Shown: one piece after another, positions 6,549 to 12,861 of the stretch | Numbering within the stretch: position 1 is the first letter of the stretch | Layout of the letters: every line of letters starts with the position of its first letter | NCBI GenBank assembly: GCA_027004335.1 | Contig: JALTID010000064.1 | Coordinates: forward strand, 1 to 12,861 | From: a bacterium | Lineage (GTDB): Bacteria > JALSQH01 | DNA: 12,861 bases | Direction: 5' to 3' | Notes under the pieces: generated by a model | What the model was told of the DNA's origin: nothing | The model's database searches: none | The model's input: the letters and a program-made list of their open reading frames with translations, nothing else | Position numbers and translations under genes: made by a program

Positions 6549-8174
6549 GTTTAGAGCCTTTCTCGCATCAGCATTTTCGGGATTTATTTCAATTATCCTC
6601 TGAAGATAATTTCTTGCTCCCCCAGTATTCCCCTTTAATTTTTCATAAAGATATCCATGAAAAAGAATTTTTTCGTTGTGTAAGTTACTATCCAAAATAT
6701 CAAGAAACTTCTTTTGGTATTCTTCTGCTTTCTGGCCATCCATTCCCCTATAATAAAAATACCCTGTGAGGAAAGCAGCAGATTTATACTCTATTTTCTC
6801 AGGATATAACTCTTCTGCTGATCTGAAGAGGTAATATGCTTCCTTAAAATCCTCTCTCAGCAATTCCAGCTCACCTTTTTCATATTGAATAGAAGCTTCA
6901 AAAATTAGCTTGTTACGCTGGAAAATTTCTTTTCTATACTTTTCTCTGCTACTCCTCTCTTTCAAAACTTGATAAGCTTCATCAATCAATCTGTTAATAT
7001 TGGATAAAAAAGCCATTATCTCCTCATCATCAGGATACTTCGCAGGATTATATAGAGCCTTTGCATCTCTGTAAGCTGCTTCAACTTCCTCCTCTATCGC
7101 GGATTCGTGAAGCACAAGCCTTCCAAAAAAGTTATCCCCATGAAGCCTTTCAAGTTTTTCTTTAAGCTCAATTTTCAAGTTTTGAATATTTTCTTCTTTA
7201 ATCATCTTTTCTCTAAACTCAATCATTCCAAGTTTTGCAAGAACAACAATCACTCTGTATGTAGAAAGAAGCATAAGAGGGCTCAAAGAGATAACTTCTC
7301 TTACAAGTCTCGGACGCTCTTTTACAACATCAACAAGAATTTTCTCCCTTTGATCAAGATTGATCTCTCCCCAGTTAAAGGAAGGCTGCGAAGCAGGATA
7401 AATATACATATTTATCCTGTTTTCAATAAAATCAGTTATTTCATCATTAGATAAATTCTCTTTCAGCACCTTGTAGAGAATAGAGCCCGTGCTTAATTCA
7501 TGCATAAATGGGATATCAAAACTCTTCCGAGGGACAAATTCAGCTTCACCTTTCTTCCATTTAAAAAGGTTAACAACCTTTATTTCAACCTGCTTTCTCA
7601 AAACCCGCTGAAGCACTTCCCTTGAAATTATCCCCTTTTCAACAACAATATCCCCTAACCTTGCATGGATTTTTTCACTCTCCCGAAGAAGCTCTTTTAG
7701 TATTTCTCTATCAATCACACCGATTGCCACCAATAAACTACCCAACAACTCTGAAGAAATATTTGATACTGCATACACAGGATTCCCTTTCCTGAAAAAA
7801 ATCATTTTCCACTCTGAATCTTTCTTTACTTTCAAAAACCCATCAAGTTTTTCCTTCTTTATTTTTATAAAAATTTCCACTATCCCTCCCTCTGAAAAAG
7901 AAAGGGTAAATCCTTCATTAACAACAGGTTGACTGGATGTATCTGCTACATCCTTATCTTTCAACCCCTCTACTTTTATAACTCCTTTACTGAAGAGACT
8001 TTCTAAAATTGGTATCAATTTACTTTCTACCAATCCCGTAAGAACTTTTAATTCTTTGAAAGATAATTTTCTCTCTATTCTGGAAAGAACTAATCCTTCC
8101 TCAGGTGTTAAATTAATTGAGAAAATATCAATATCCTTACTTGGCTTAATCAAAGTACTATGATCCCATCTCAC
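6537..8174 (-). CDS. DUF4388/PATAN protein with J-like domain (no HPD) and C-terminal TPRs
   Basis: This is a 545-residue cytoplasmic protein starting at GTG (8174). There is no Shine-Dalgarno and no better in-frame start before the lptD stop. Residues about 20-70 resemble a small winged-helix segment. Residues about 95-215 fit DUF4388/PATAN: a strand pair ending MIFFRKGNPVYAVS, then two helical 24-residue motifs (143-166, LLGSLLVAIGVID...; 172-195, RLGDIVVEKGIIS...Q) five residues apart, then LFKWKKGEAEFVP. Those motifs have the MshEN spacing. Residues about 346-413 align with a J domain (FFGRLVL, AAYRDAKALY, INRLIDEAYQVLKERSSREKYRKE), but the HPD tripeptide needed to stimulate DnaK is NPA (376-378). 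Residues about 425-545 are TPR-like. Proteins of this architecture are common in Myxococcota-type genomes and are thought to be signalling adaptors. The gene follows lptD by 39 bases and has its own promoter-like sequence. Confidence 0.8.
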   Translation of the reverse strand: MRWDHSTLIKPSKDIDIFSINLTPEEGLVLSRIERKLSFKELKVLTGLVESKLIPILESLFSKGVIKVEGLKDKDVADTSSQPVVNEGFTLSFSEGGIVEIFIKIKKEKLDGFLKVKKDSEWKMIFFRKGNPVYAVSNISSELLGSLLVAIGVIDREILKELLRESEKIHARLGDIVVEKGIISREVLQRVLRKQVEIKVVNLFKWKKGEAEFVPRKSFDIPFMHELSTGSILYKVLKENLSNDEITDFIENRINMYIYPASQPSFNWGEINLDQREKILVDVVKERPRLVREVISLSPLMLLSTYRVIVVLAKLGMIEFREKMIKEENIQNLKIELKEKLERLHGDNFFGRLVLHESAIEEEVEAAYRDAKALYNPAKYPDDEEIMAFLSNINRLIDEAYQVLKERSSREKYRKEIFQRNKLIFEASIQYEKGELELLREDFKEAYYLFRSAEELYPEKIEYKSAAFLTGYFYYRGMDGQKAEEYQKKFLDILDSNLHNEKILFHGYLYEKLKGNTGGARNYLQRIIEINPENADARKALNSLN

Positions 8175-8180
8175 ATTTTT

Positions 8181-8209
8181 ATGATAATTAAAAAAAATAG
8201 AAATAGCAA
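8181..8209 (-). promoter_or_regulatory. Putative promoter giving a leaderless DUF4388 mRNA
   Basis: On the minus strand, TTGCTA (8204-8209), a 17-base spacer and TATCAT (8181-8186) lie in the gap after lptD. The expected transcription start, about seven bases on, falls at 8174-8175, on the GTG start codon. This would explain why the gene has no Shine-Dalgarno. The spacer is very T-rich, so chance matches are easy. Confidence 0.4.
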
Positions 8210-8213
8210 GGAG

Positions 8214-10160
8214 CTAAAATGAAATCTCTCCAAGTTTTCCAAAAGACATCCACAAAGACCACTTTTGATTCTTCCTATAGGGCCAGTTATAATAACTAAA
8301 AGAGAATGAAAAACAGTGGCAGGGATCAGAATATTGAAGTGAGATATTCTCTTCAAAGACTTTTTTATTGCCTATAAGGAATCTTTCACCTACTTCTCCT
8401 TTCCAGTTTCCAATTCTTCTGGAAAAAGAGAAAAACCACTGGCCTTCTCCCGACTCCGTGAAATATGGGTAATAAAATGGTTGCTCCGAAATATACATTT
8501 CTTCATTGACTGGCCATAAAAGTGAACCAACATGAAAGCTACCTGCTGAATTATGAATAAAAAAATCAATAAAAACATCAGCTAATCTCCTTCCATCAAA
8601 AATCTGGTGGGAGAGAAGAGAAAGATCATCTTTTTTAACAAGGAAGTCATGAGAAAGAAAGAGTTTTCCGTTCATTCCTATTAAGAACTTCTTACTATCA
8701 GCAAGAATAAAATCACCTGTATCAATTCTGTCATTCACCTTTACAAAAAAACCTTTAAATGGAGAGAATGAATCCAGCCCGTCATTATAGACATCAAGCA
8801 CTTTCCGCCAGAAAAGATATCTGTATCCTGCTGTTATAACTGAATTATGGGTAAAATATGAATTACTTCCCTTTATCATCATGGTAATAGCGTAATTTAG
8901 ATACCAGATTCCGTAGTAATTTCCAGAAAAATTTTCCAGCACAGAATTTTGATCAATAGAAAATGTAGCATAACGCATATTAAAACTCTTTCCCCAGAAA
9001 ATTCCAGTGAGATTTCTTACCTCTTTTTTGCTCTGTGGTATATCAAATCGACTCCAGACAACCCCATCTCCCAGTGAAGTTAAAGCTGGAACAGATGAGA
9101 AACCGATGACTGGGTAAAAAGAAAAATTCCCTGTTCCCACATCCTGAAAGAGAGTTATATCACCGTAAAATTTTCCAAGATCAATAAATTTCTGGTAATC
9201 AAAAGATGAAGGCAGAAAACTCTTCCCCCGGCTTGCAGGATCATCAACATAGTATGCTCTCAAAAAAGGATTCAACATCATATCAGCATTAATATTCCAT
9301 GCGACTGACGAACCATTGTAAAAATGCGATCCTCGTAATTCTGCAAAATTTCCTGCATCCCCGAAAGCGCTTTTCAAACTCCATCTACCTTTGCTCTTCT
9401 CAGAAATAATGTAATTGAGTAATCCACCTATACCTATATTTCCTGTGGAGTAATAATCAAGTTGCAATATCCCCTCTGACCATGGTGAAAGATTAAGGTA
9501 AAAGGGTAAATGCATCTCAAACCCTCTCTCTCCAGTATAGCTAAATCTTGGAAAAAGAAACCCTGTTTCTCTCTCATATTTGGCAGGCAAAATCAACAGA
9601 GGCACCCAAAGAACTTTTATTCCTCTAAATCTTACAGAACCACTAAAAATCCATGAGTATCCCCCAAGTCTCATCGTTATCTTACCTGCCTCAATTTCCC
9701 AGAAAGGGGGAGGATGTTCACAAGCACAGGAAGAGTAGTAGGCGTCTGTCACAATTATTCTCCTGCCCTCAACCTTGAGAGACTTTCCCCTTATGGTAAG
9801 ATGTTCAAGTGGAAATAAAACTTTCACATCCTCAACATATATTTTTCTCGGATAAACAGAAAAAGTTAAAGATCTCCCATACATAACGAAGCCTTCACCT
9901 ATTACAGACACCTCTCCAGAAGAGGAAAATTTGAAGTTCTTTTTATCAAGTAAAAATTTATCTCCCTTGATAAGAATATTACCATATTTAATTTCTACAT
10001 TGCCCTTCAAATAAAGGACCTTCTTCTTCCAGTTGTAACGGAGGTAATTCGAATAAACAGTAACTCCTGTAATTTCAACAGAAGCGGGAGGAACATAGGC
10101 AGCAACAGAAGAAACAACGCTTTCAAAAGAAAATAGAAAAAGAAAAAAAAACTTTTTCAA
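8214..10160 (-). CDS. lptD: LPS-assembly outer-membrane protein LptD
   Basis: This is a 648-residue beta-barrel protein that inserts lipopolysaccharide into the outer leaflet, receiving it across the periplasm from LptA and working with the LptE lipoprotein. It starts at TTG (10160), with GGAGAGG six bases upstream, and opens with a cleavable signal peptide (MKKFFFLFLFSFES...VAA). Residues about 27-140 are the OstA/LptA-like beta-jellyroll (LKGNVEIKYGNILIKGDKFLL; YVEDVKV). Residues about 185-250 carry the barrel-entry signature of the family: PLLILPAKYERETGFLFP, FEMHLPFYLNLSP and QLDYYSTGNIGIGG. The rest is amphipathic strands. It has exactly four cysteines, in two CxC pairs (145/147 and 614/616), matching the N-terminal-domain-to-barrel disulfides known from E. 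coli LptD, though E. coli has CC at the C-terminal site. It is shorter than E. coli LptD (784). It follows the hydrolase gene after three bases, in the same frame across one TAG. No lptE is obvious, but one of the neighbouring lipoproteins might fill that role. Confidence 0.9.
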   Translation of the reverse strand: MKKFFFLFLFSFESVVSSVAAYVPPASVEITGVTVYSNYLRYNWKKKVLYLKGNVEIKYGNILIKGDKFLLDKKNFKFSSSGEVSVIGEGFVMYGRSLTFSVYPRKIYVEDVKVLFPLEHLTIRGKSLKVEGRRIIVTDAYYSSCACEHPPPFWEIEAGKITMRLGGYSWIFSGSVRFRGIKVLWVPLLILPAKYERETGFLFPRFSYTGERGFEMHLPFYLNLSPWSEGILQLDYYSTGNIGIGGLLNYIISEKSKGRWSLKSAFGDAGNFAELRGSHFYNGSSVAWNINADMMLNPFLRAYYVDDPASRGKSFLPSSFDYQKFIDLGKFYGDITLFQDVGTGNFSFYPVIGFSSVPALTSLGDGVVWSRFDIPQSKKEVRNLTGIFWGKSFNMRYATFSIDQNSVLENFSGNYYGIWYLNYAITMMIKGSNSYFTHNSVITAGYRYLFWRKVLDVYNDGLDSFSPFKGFFVKVNDRIDTGDFILADSKKFLIGMNGKLFLSHDFLVKKDDLSLLSHQIFDGRRLADVFIDFFIHNSAGSFHVGSLLWPVNEEMYISEQPFYYPYFTESGEGQWFFSFSRRIGNWKGEVGERFLIGNKKVFEENISLQYSDPCHCFSFSFSYYNWPYRKNQKWSLWMSFGKLGEISF

Positions 10161-10163
10161 GCA

Positions 10164-10961
10164 CTACCTCTCCATCATCCATTTGAAGATATACCAGACA
10201 TACACAGGAATCCTGTCTCCCATTATCAGGTCTATATGTCCCCAGTGAGCTTTATCATCCTTGTAACTGGAAATCCTGTACTCTTTATCCCTTGACGAAG
10301 AAAATAGATATGCTGGATGTGCACCAATATGGGTACACAGAGTATCTTTATCGCCGGTTATTAGCAGAATAGGTGTATCCAGAGATAAAAAAGATTCTGA
10401 ACAATCCCGTTCCCCAGAAGTATCTGTAAGTTCGCCTGAAGCAGCCCATCTCTTCATCAGTTTCAAAACCTCAATCCTAGTTTTATCAAAACCTACTTTT
10501 GTTATAACCACTCCTAATTTATCCGGGAAAAGTGGAGCAGAAGTATAGACAATTGCTCCACCAAGACTATGCCCAATAAGAAAAAACTTTTCTTTATCTC
10601 CAGAAATTTCAAGAGCCTTCTCAACAGCGGCTGGGAGATCATAATTCACATAATCTTCAAAAAATCTTGGAGAACCAGAACACATTGAACTTCTTCCATG
10701 TCCCCTCATATCAAAATTAAAAATATCGTCACCATCATAGGCGAGACAATTAACGAAATTCCTGCCACGCAAATGCCATCTGTATCTACTCTGAGCAAAT
10801 CCATGGAGGAGAAGCACAAATCCCCTTTTTCTATCATCAGGATAGACTTTTTTCACCATCTTTAAAAGGCAACTATCCCCAGCAGGAACTGAAATGATTT
10901 CTTTCCTTAAAAAAACTCCCTGACCCTCTGTAATCTTTTGCCAGACAAGGAATGAAGGCAT
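10164..10961 (-). CDS. Alpha/beta-hydrolase (serine esterase/lipase type)
   Basis: This is a 265-residue cytoplasmic protein without signal peptide. The fold is clear: oxyanion-hole loop LLHGFAQS (51-58), the FDMRGHGRSS strand-turn (83-92), nucleophile elbow GHSLGG (130-135) with Ser132, acid in ITGDKD (Asp206, or Asp204), and the catalytic His in AHWGHIDL (His242 most likely, or His239). All triad residues are present, so it should be active. The substrate cannot be read from the sequence; the closing pattern with the His followed by a C-terminal helix resembles small esterases or acyl-lipases. It starts at ATG seven bases after the receiver gene, with no convincing Shine-Dalgarno, so translation probably depends on coupling. 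It directly precedes lptD with a three-base gap. This hints at an envelope-lipid substrate, but position alone is weak evidence. Confidence 0.83.
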   Translation of the reverse strand: MPSFLVWQKITEGQGVFLRKEIISVPAGDSCLLKMVKKVYPDDRKRGFVLLLHGFAQSRYRWHLRGRNFVNCLAYDGDDIFNFDMRGHGRSSMCSGSPRFFEDYVNYDLPAAVEKALEISGDKEKFFLIGHSLGGAIVYTSAPLFPDKLGVVITKVGFDKTRIEVLKLMKRWAASGELTDTSGERDCSESFLSLDTPILLITGDKDTLCTHIGAHPAYLFSSSRDKEYRISSYKDDKAHWGHIDLIMGDRIPVYVWYIFKWMMER

Positions 10962-10968
10962 TATGAAT

Positions 10969-11370
10969 CTATTTTCTCAATTTACTCTGTTTCAACTTCG
11001 TCTCAATCTTCTCCAAAAGATCATAAAGTTCCCTCTGGCGGAAAGGTTTTTTAATATAACCAGTAGCTCCTTTCCTTAGAGCTTCAAGAACACTTTCCTC
11101 CTCACCCTCAGTACTTATTATAACAATTGGGATATTCCCGTATTTGTCTTTTTCCCTTCTCACTATTTCAAGGAAGGTTATCCCATCCATGATTGGCATA
11201 TTTATATCCAGCAACACCACATCAATCCCCTCAACTTCTTGAAGTTTTTTCAAAGCTTCAACACCATTCTTTGCTGTAACAAGTTCAACATCAGGGTATC
11301 TTTTAAAAGTCATCTTGTGAAGATTCAAGATAACATCAGAATCATCTACAGCAAGAATTTTTCTAAACAT
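10969..11370 (-). CDS. Stand-alone CheY-like response-regulator receiver
   Basis: This 133-residue protein is a receiver domain with nothing else attached, so it must act by protein contact. The acidic pocket is Asp9 and Asp10 (VDDS), the phospho-acceptor is Asp55 (VLLDINMP), the switch residue is Ser86 (IIST), the rotamer position is Tyr105 and the invariant Lys is Lys108 (KKPF). All functional positions are intact. The start ATG overlaps the stop of the upstream lipoprotein as TAATG, with GGAG five bases ahead. No histidine kinase, CheA or flagellar gene is in the window, so its partner is unknown. Candidate outputs are the nearby scaffold proteins. The last residues (KLKQSKLRK) form a basic tail. 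Confidence 0.92.
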   Translation of the reverse strand: MFRKILAVDDSDVILNLHKMTFKRYPDVELVTAKNGVEALKKLQEVEGIDVVLLDINMPIMDGITFLEIVRREKDKYGNIPIVIISTEGEEESVLEALRKGATGYIKKPFRQRELYDLLEKIETKLKQSKLRK

Positions 11371-11948
11371 TACTTCTTCTCCAGGTTTATTTTACCATTA
11401 GAAATGTAAAGGTCCTCACCGTCATCAAGACCTATTCTCGCCCAGAAACTTCCTTCAACTACATTGCTAAATTTTCTTATCACAAGCATGCCATTTTTAA
11501 CTTTCTGTATGGTCTTTACCGTGCCACCGGAAACAGCCTCCTGATAGAAAAAAACAGCATCATTCTGCGATTGAATCCTACCAGAAACAAGATCATAAGA
11601 ATTCGGATATGACATTGCTTTCATGAAAGTAAAACTTATAGTATACGCAATATTATTTACCTCCACATCCCCGCTGAGAAAAACAAAAGTATTCTGTTCA
11701 TATATCGTGGTGTTATCTGGAGGAACCTCAATATCCCTATCTCTCACGGTAAAAAATATACCATGTTCTTTTTCTGGTTGCTGCTCCTTGGGGGAAGTCG
11801 TTGGAGTCGCTTCTTTTTGACCAGGAACATACCCGGTGAAGGGAGTACCACTTTGATTTGATGAAGATGTGGTATTACCATATTGCCCCCCGCAATTAGT
11901 AATAAGGAAAAGAAAAAGCAAAATTAAAGAAACAGTTTTCACTTTCAT
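11370..11948 (-). CDS. Lipoprotein of unknown function with Ser/Thr/Pro-rich spacer
   Basis: This is a 192-residue protein starting at ATG (11948). The signal peptide MKVKTVSLILLFLFLITNC ends in a lipobox with Cys19 and Gly at +2, fitting outer-membrane sorting. Residues about 20-62 are a flexible Gly/Ser/Thr/Pro/Gln-rich spacer. Residues about 63-190 are rich in predicted beta strands (FVFLSGDVEVNNIAYTISF, MLVIRKFSNVVEGSFWARIG, LYISNGKINLE) and should form a small beta domain. I do not recognise a named family. The gene lies 30 bases after tyrS and is joined to the receiver gene by a TAATG overlap, so the two are probably made together. There is no Shine-Dalgarno: the space is taken by the perfect palindrome GTAAAATTTTAC (11953-11964). 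An LptE-like role beside lptD is possible but unsupported by sequence. Confidence 0.75.
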   Translation of the reverse strand: MKVKTVSLILLFLFLITNCGGQYGNTTSSSNQSGTPFTGYVPGQKEATPTTSPKEQQPEKEHGIFFTVRDRDIEVPPDNTTIYEQNTFVFLSGDVEVNNIAYTISFTFMKAMSYPNSYDLVSGRIQSQNDAVFFYQEAVSGGTVKTIQKVKNGMLVIRKFSNVVEGSFWARIGLDDGEDLYISNGKINLEKK

Positions 11949-11957
11949 TTCAGTAAA

Positions 11958-11986
11958 ATTTTACCGAAAATTTCAATTTTACTCAA
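11958..11986 (-). promoter_or_regulatory. Putative promoter of the lipoprotein-receiver-hydrolase-lptD operon, overlapping a palindrome
   Basis: On the minus strand, TTGAGT (11981-11986, overlapping the tyrS stop codon), a 17-base spacer and TAAAAT (11958-11963) precede the gene. The start of transcription would be near 11951, three bases before the ATG at 11948, so the mRNA would be almost leaderless. The -10 box lies inside the 12-base palindrome GTAAAATTTTAC (11953-11964). A looser inverted repeat pairs 11952-11960 with 11975-11983. These could be an operator, but AT-rich palindromes arise easily. Confidence 0.45.
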
Positions 11987-12861
11987 ATTTTAATATAAAA
12001 AATTTTTTCTTCCCCACTCTGAAGATATATTTTCCCTCCCGTTCTATCTTATATTCGGGGTTAGATATCTTTTCATTATTTATTCTCACTCCTCCCTGCT
12101 GTAGTAATCTCTTCCCCTCAGATGTGCTTTTTATAACACCCACCTCTTTAAGAACTGAAGGAAGCCATGATTCTCCCTCTCTTGGAAGGGATATCTCTTC
12201 CATATCATCCTCTCTCATTTCTTTTTTTGAGAACAACCTCCTGAACACATCCCGTGCATTTTCAGCGGCTTCTCTGCCATGGAATCTTTCAACAATTTCA
12301 AAGGCAAGATTTTCTTTAGCATCCTTAGGATGTATCTCTCCTTTTTTAACTTTATCAAGATACTCGTTAGAGCAATTACTCAACAACTCATAATAGACAA
12401 TCATAAGCTCATCAGAAATTGACATAATTTTACCAAACATATCCTGAGGAGGTTCTTCAATTCCCACATAATTCCCATAAGACTTGCTCATCTTTTGAAC
12501 ACCATCAAGACCCACCAAGAGAGGCATCGTCATAACCACCTGTGGTTGTTGACCAAATTCCCTCTGGAGCTGCCTCCCCACAAGAAGATTGAATTTCTGA
12601 TCAGTGCCCCCCAATTCAATATCAGCTTTCAACGCAACAGAGTCATATCCTTGAATAATAGGATACACAAGCTCATGCAGGAAAATTGGACGATTCTCCT
12701 GAAATCTTTTGGAAAAATCATCTCTTTCAAGCAGTTGAGCTACTGTAAATTTACCGAGGAGCCGTATGAAATCCTGAGGTGTTAATTTTTCATTCCATTC
12801 ACTGTTAAATACGATCTTTGTCTTTTCAGAATCAAGAATTTTAAAAACCTGTCTTTTATAG
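11979..12861 (-). CDS. tyrS: Tyrosyl-tRNA synthetase, C-terminal part, cut by window end
   Basis: The minus-strand frame runs from the right edge (first full codon at 12860) to TAA at 11979, giving 293 residues; an internal Met at 12668 is not the true start. It charges tRNA-Tyr. Visible class I features are the tyrosine-site strand VYPIIQGYDSVALKADIELGG continuing into TDQKFNLLVGR (split here), the PQVVMTMPLL strand, and KMSKS (about residues 123-127 of the fragment) followed by YGN. An S4 RNA-binding domain forms the C-terminus (residues about 225-290; LLQQGGVRINNEKI). The wording of these motifs fits the TyrZ-like group more than the E. coli TyrS group. The N-terminal part with the HIGH motif, about 100-110 residues, lies outside the window. 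It heads the minus-strand run. Confidence 0.95.
   Translation of the reverse strand, partial: YKRQVFKILDSEKTKIVFNSEWNEKLTPQDFIRLLGKFTVAQLLERDDFSKRFQENRPIFLHELVYPIIQGYDSVALKADIELGGTDQKFNLLVGRQLQREFGQQPQVVMTMPLLVGLDGVQKMSKSYGNYVGIEEPPQDMFGKIMSISDELMIVYYELLSNCSNEYLDKVKKGEIHPKDAKENLAFEIVERFHGREAAENARDVFRRLFSKKEMREDDMEEISLPREGESWLPSVLKEVGVIKSTSEGKRLLQQGGVRINNEKISNPEYKIEREGKYIFRVGKKKFFILKFE

Noticed and set aside
11952-11983. Inverted repeat after tyrS as a transcription terminator
   Set aside because: The stem is almost all A-T with a 14-base loop and is not followed by a clear T-run outside the stem; a promoter/operator reading fits better.
11869-12393. 174-codon plus-strand frame opposite tyrS
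   Set aside because: It is antisense to a clearly conserved tyrS; the Phe/Ser-rich translation is typical of shadow frames in AT-rich DNA.

Overview
The window is compact, AT-rich bacterial DNA. It is about 97% coding, with short intergenic gaps (the longest is about 160 bases) and no rRNA, tRNA, CRISPR, insertion sequence or clear hairpin terminator that I could find. It holds ten genes, two of them cut by the window ends. An LptD-type LPS transporter and four predicted lipoproteins point to a diderm (Gram-negative) cell with an LPS-type outer membrane. The domain mix (AgmX/PglI-type C-terminal domain on TPR arrays, MshEN/GspE-N domains on non-ATPases, a DUF4388/PATAN protein with a J-like region, a stand-alone receiver) is the kind seen in Myxococcota and other former Deltaproteobacteria. 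The base composition is far too AT-rich for a classical myxobacterium, so I infer a deep or uncultured relative and do not name a genus.

Layout. Positions 1-788 (minus) are the N-terminal half of a TldD-type metallopeptidase. It diverges from an 895-2934 (plus) lipoprotein with TPR repeats and an AgmX/PglI-like C-terminal domain. That gene meets tail-to-tail with a two-gene minus operon: a TPR lipoprotein starting near 5929, then an MshEN/GspE-N plus GAF-like protein (2931-4202), joined by an ATGA overlap. A short plus-strand lipoprotein (6093-6548) diverges from that operon. It also overlaps tail-to-tail with the last gene of a long minus-strand run reading from the right edge: tyrS (partial), a lipoprotein, a CheY-like receiver, an alpha/beta hydrolase, lptD, and a DUF4388/J-like/TPR protein.

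How the genes may work together. tldD and tyrS look like housekeeping flanks. Between them lies an envelope and signalling block. Two proteins carry tandem 24-5-24 residue motifs of the type that binds cyclic di-GMP in MshE, but neither has the ATPase that usually follows. They sit beside protein-interaction scaffolds (TPR lipoproteins, AgmX-like CTD), a receiver protein and the LPS export pore. A c-di-GMP-responsive envelope or motility assembly is a reasonable hypothesis, but it is inference.

The most unusual sequence-level points are these. The TPR lipoprotein has a strong promoter, a strong Shine-Dalgarno and a perfect lipoprotein signal peptide, yet appears to start with ATA. Two genes without a Shine-Dalgarno have promoter-like sequences that would place transcription starts at their start codons (leaderless mRNAs). 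The J-like domain lacks HPD. LptD has exactly four cysteines, arranged as two CxC pairs.
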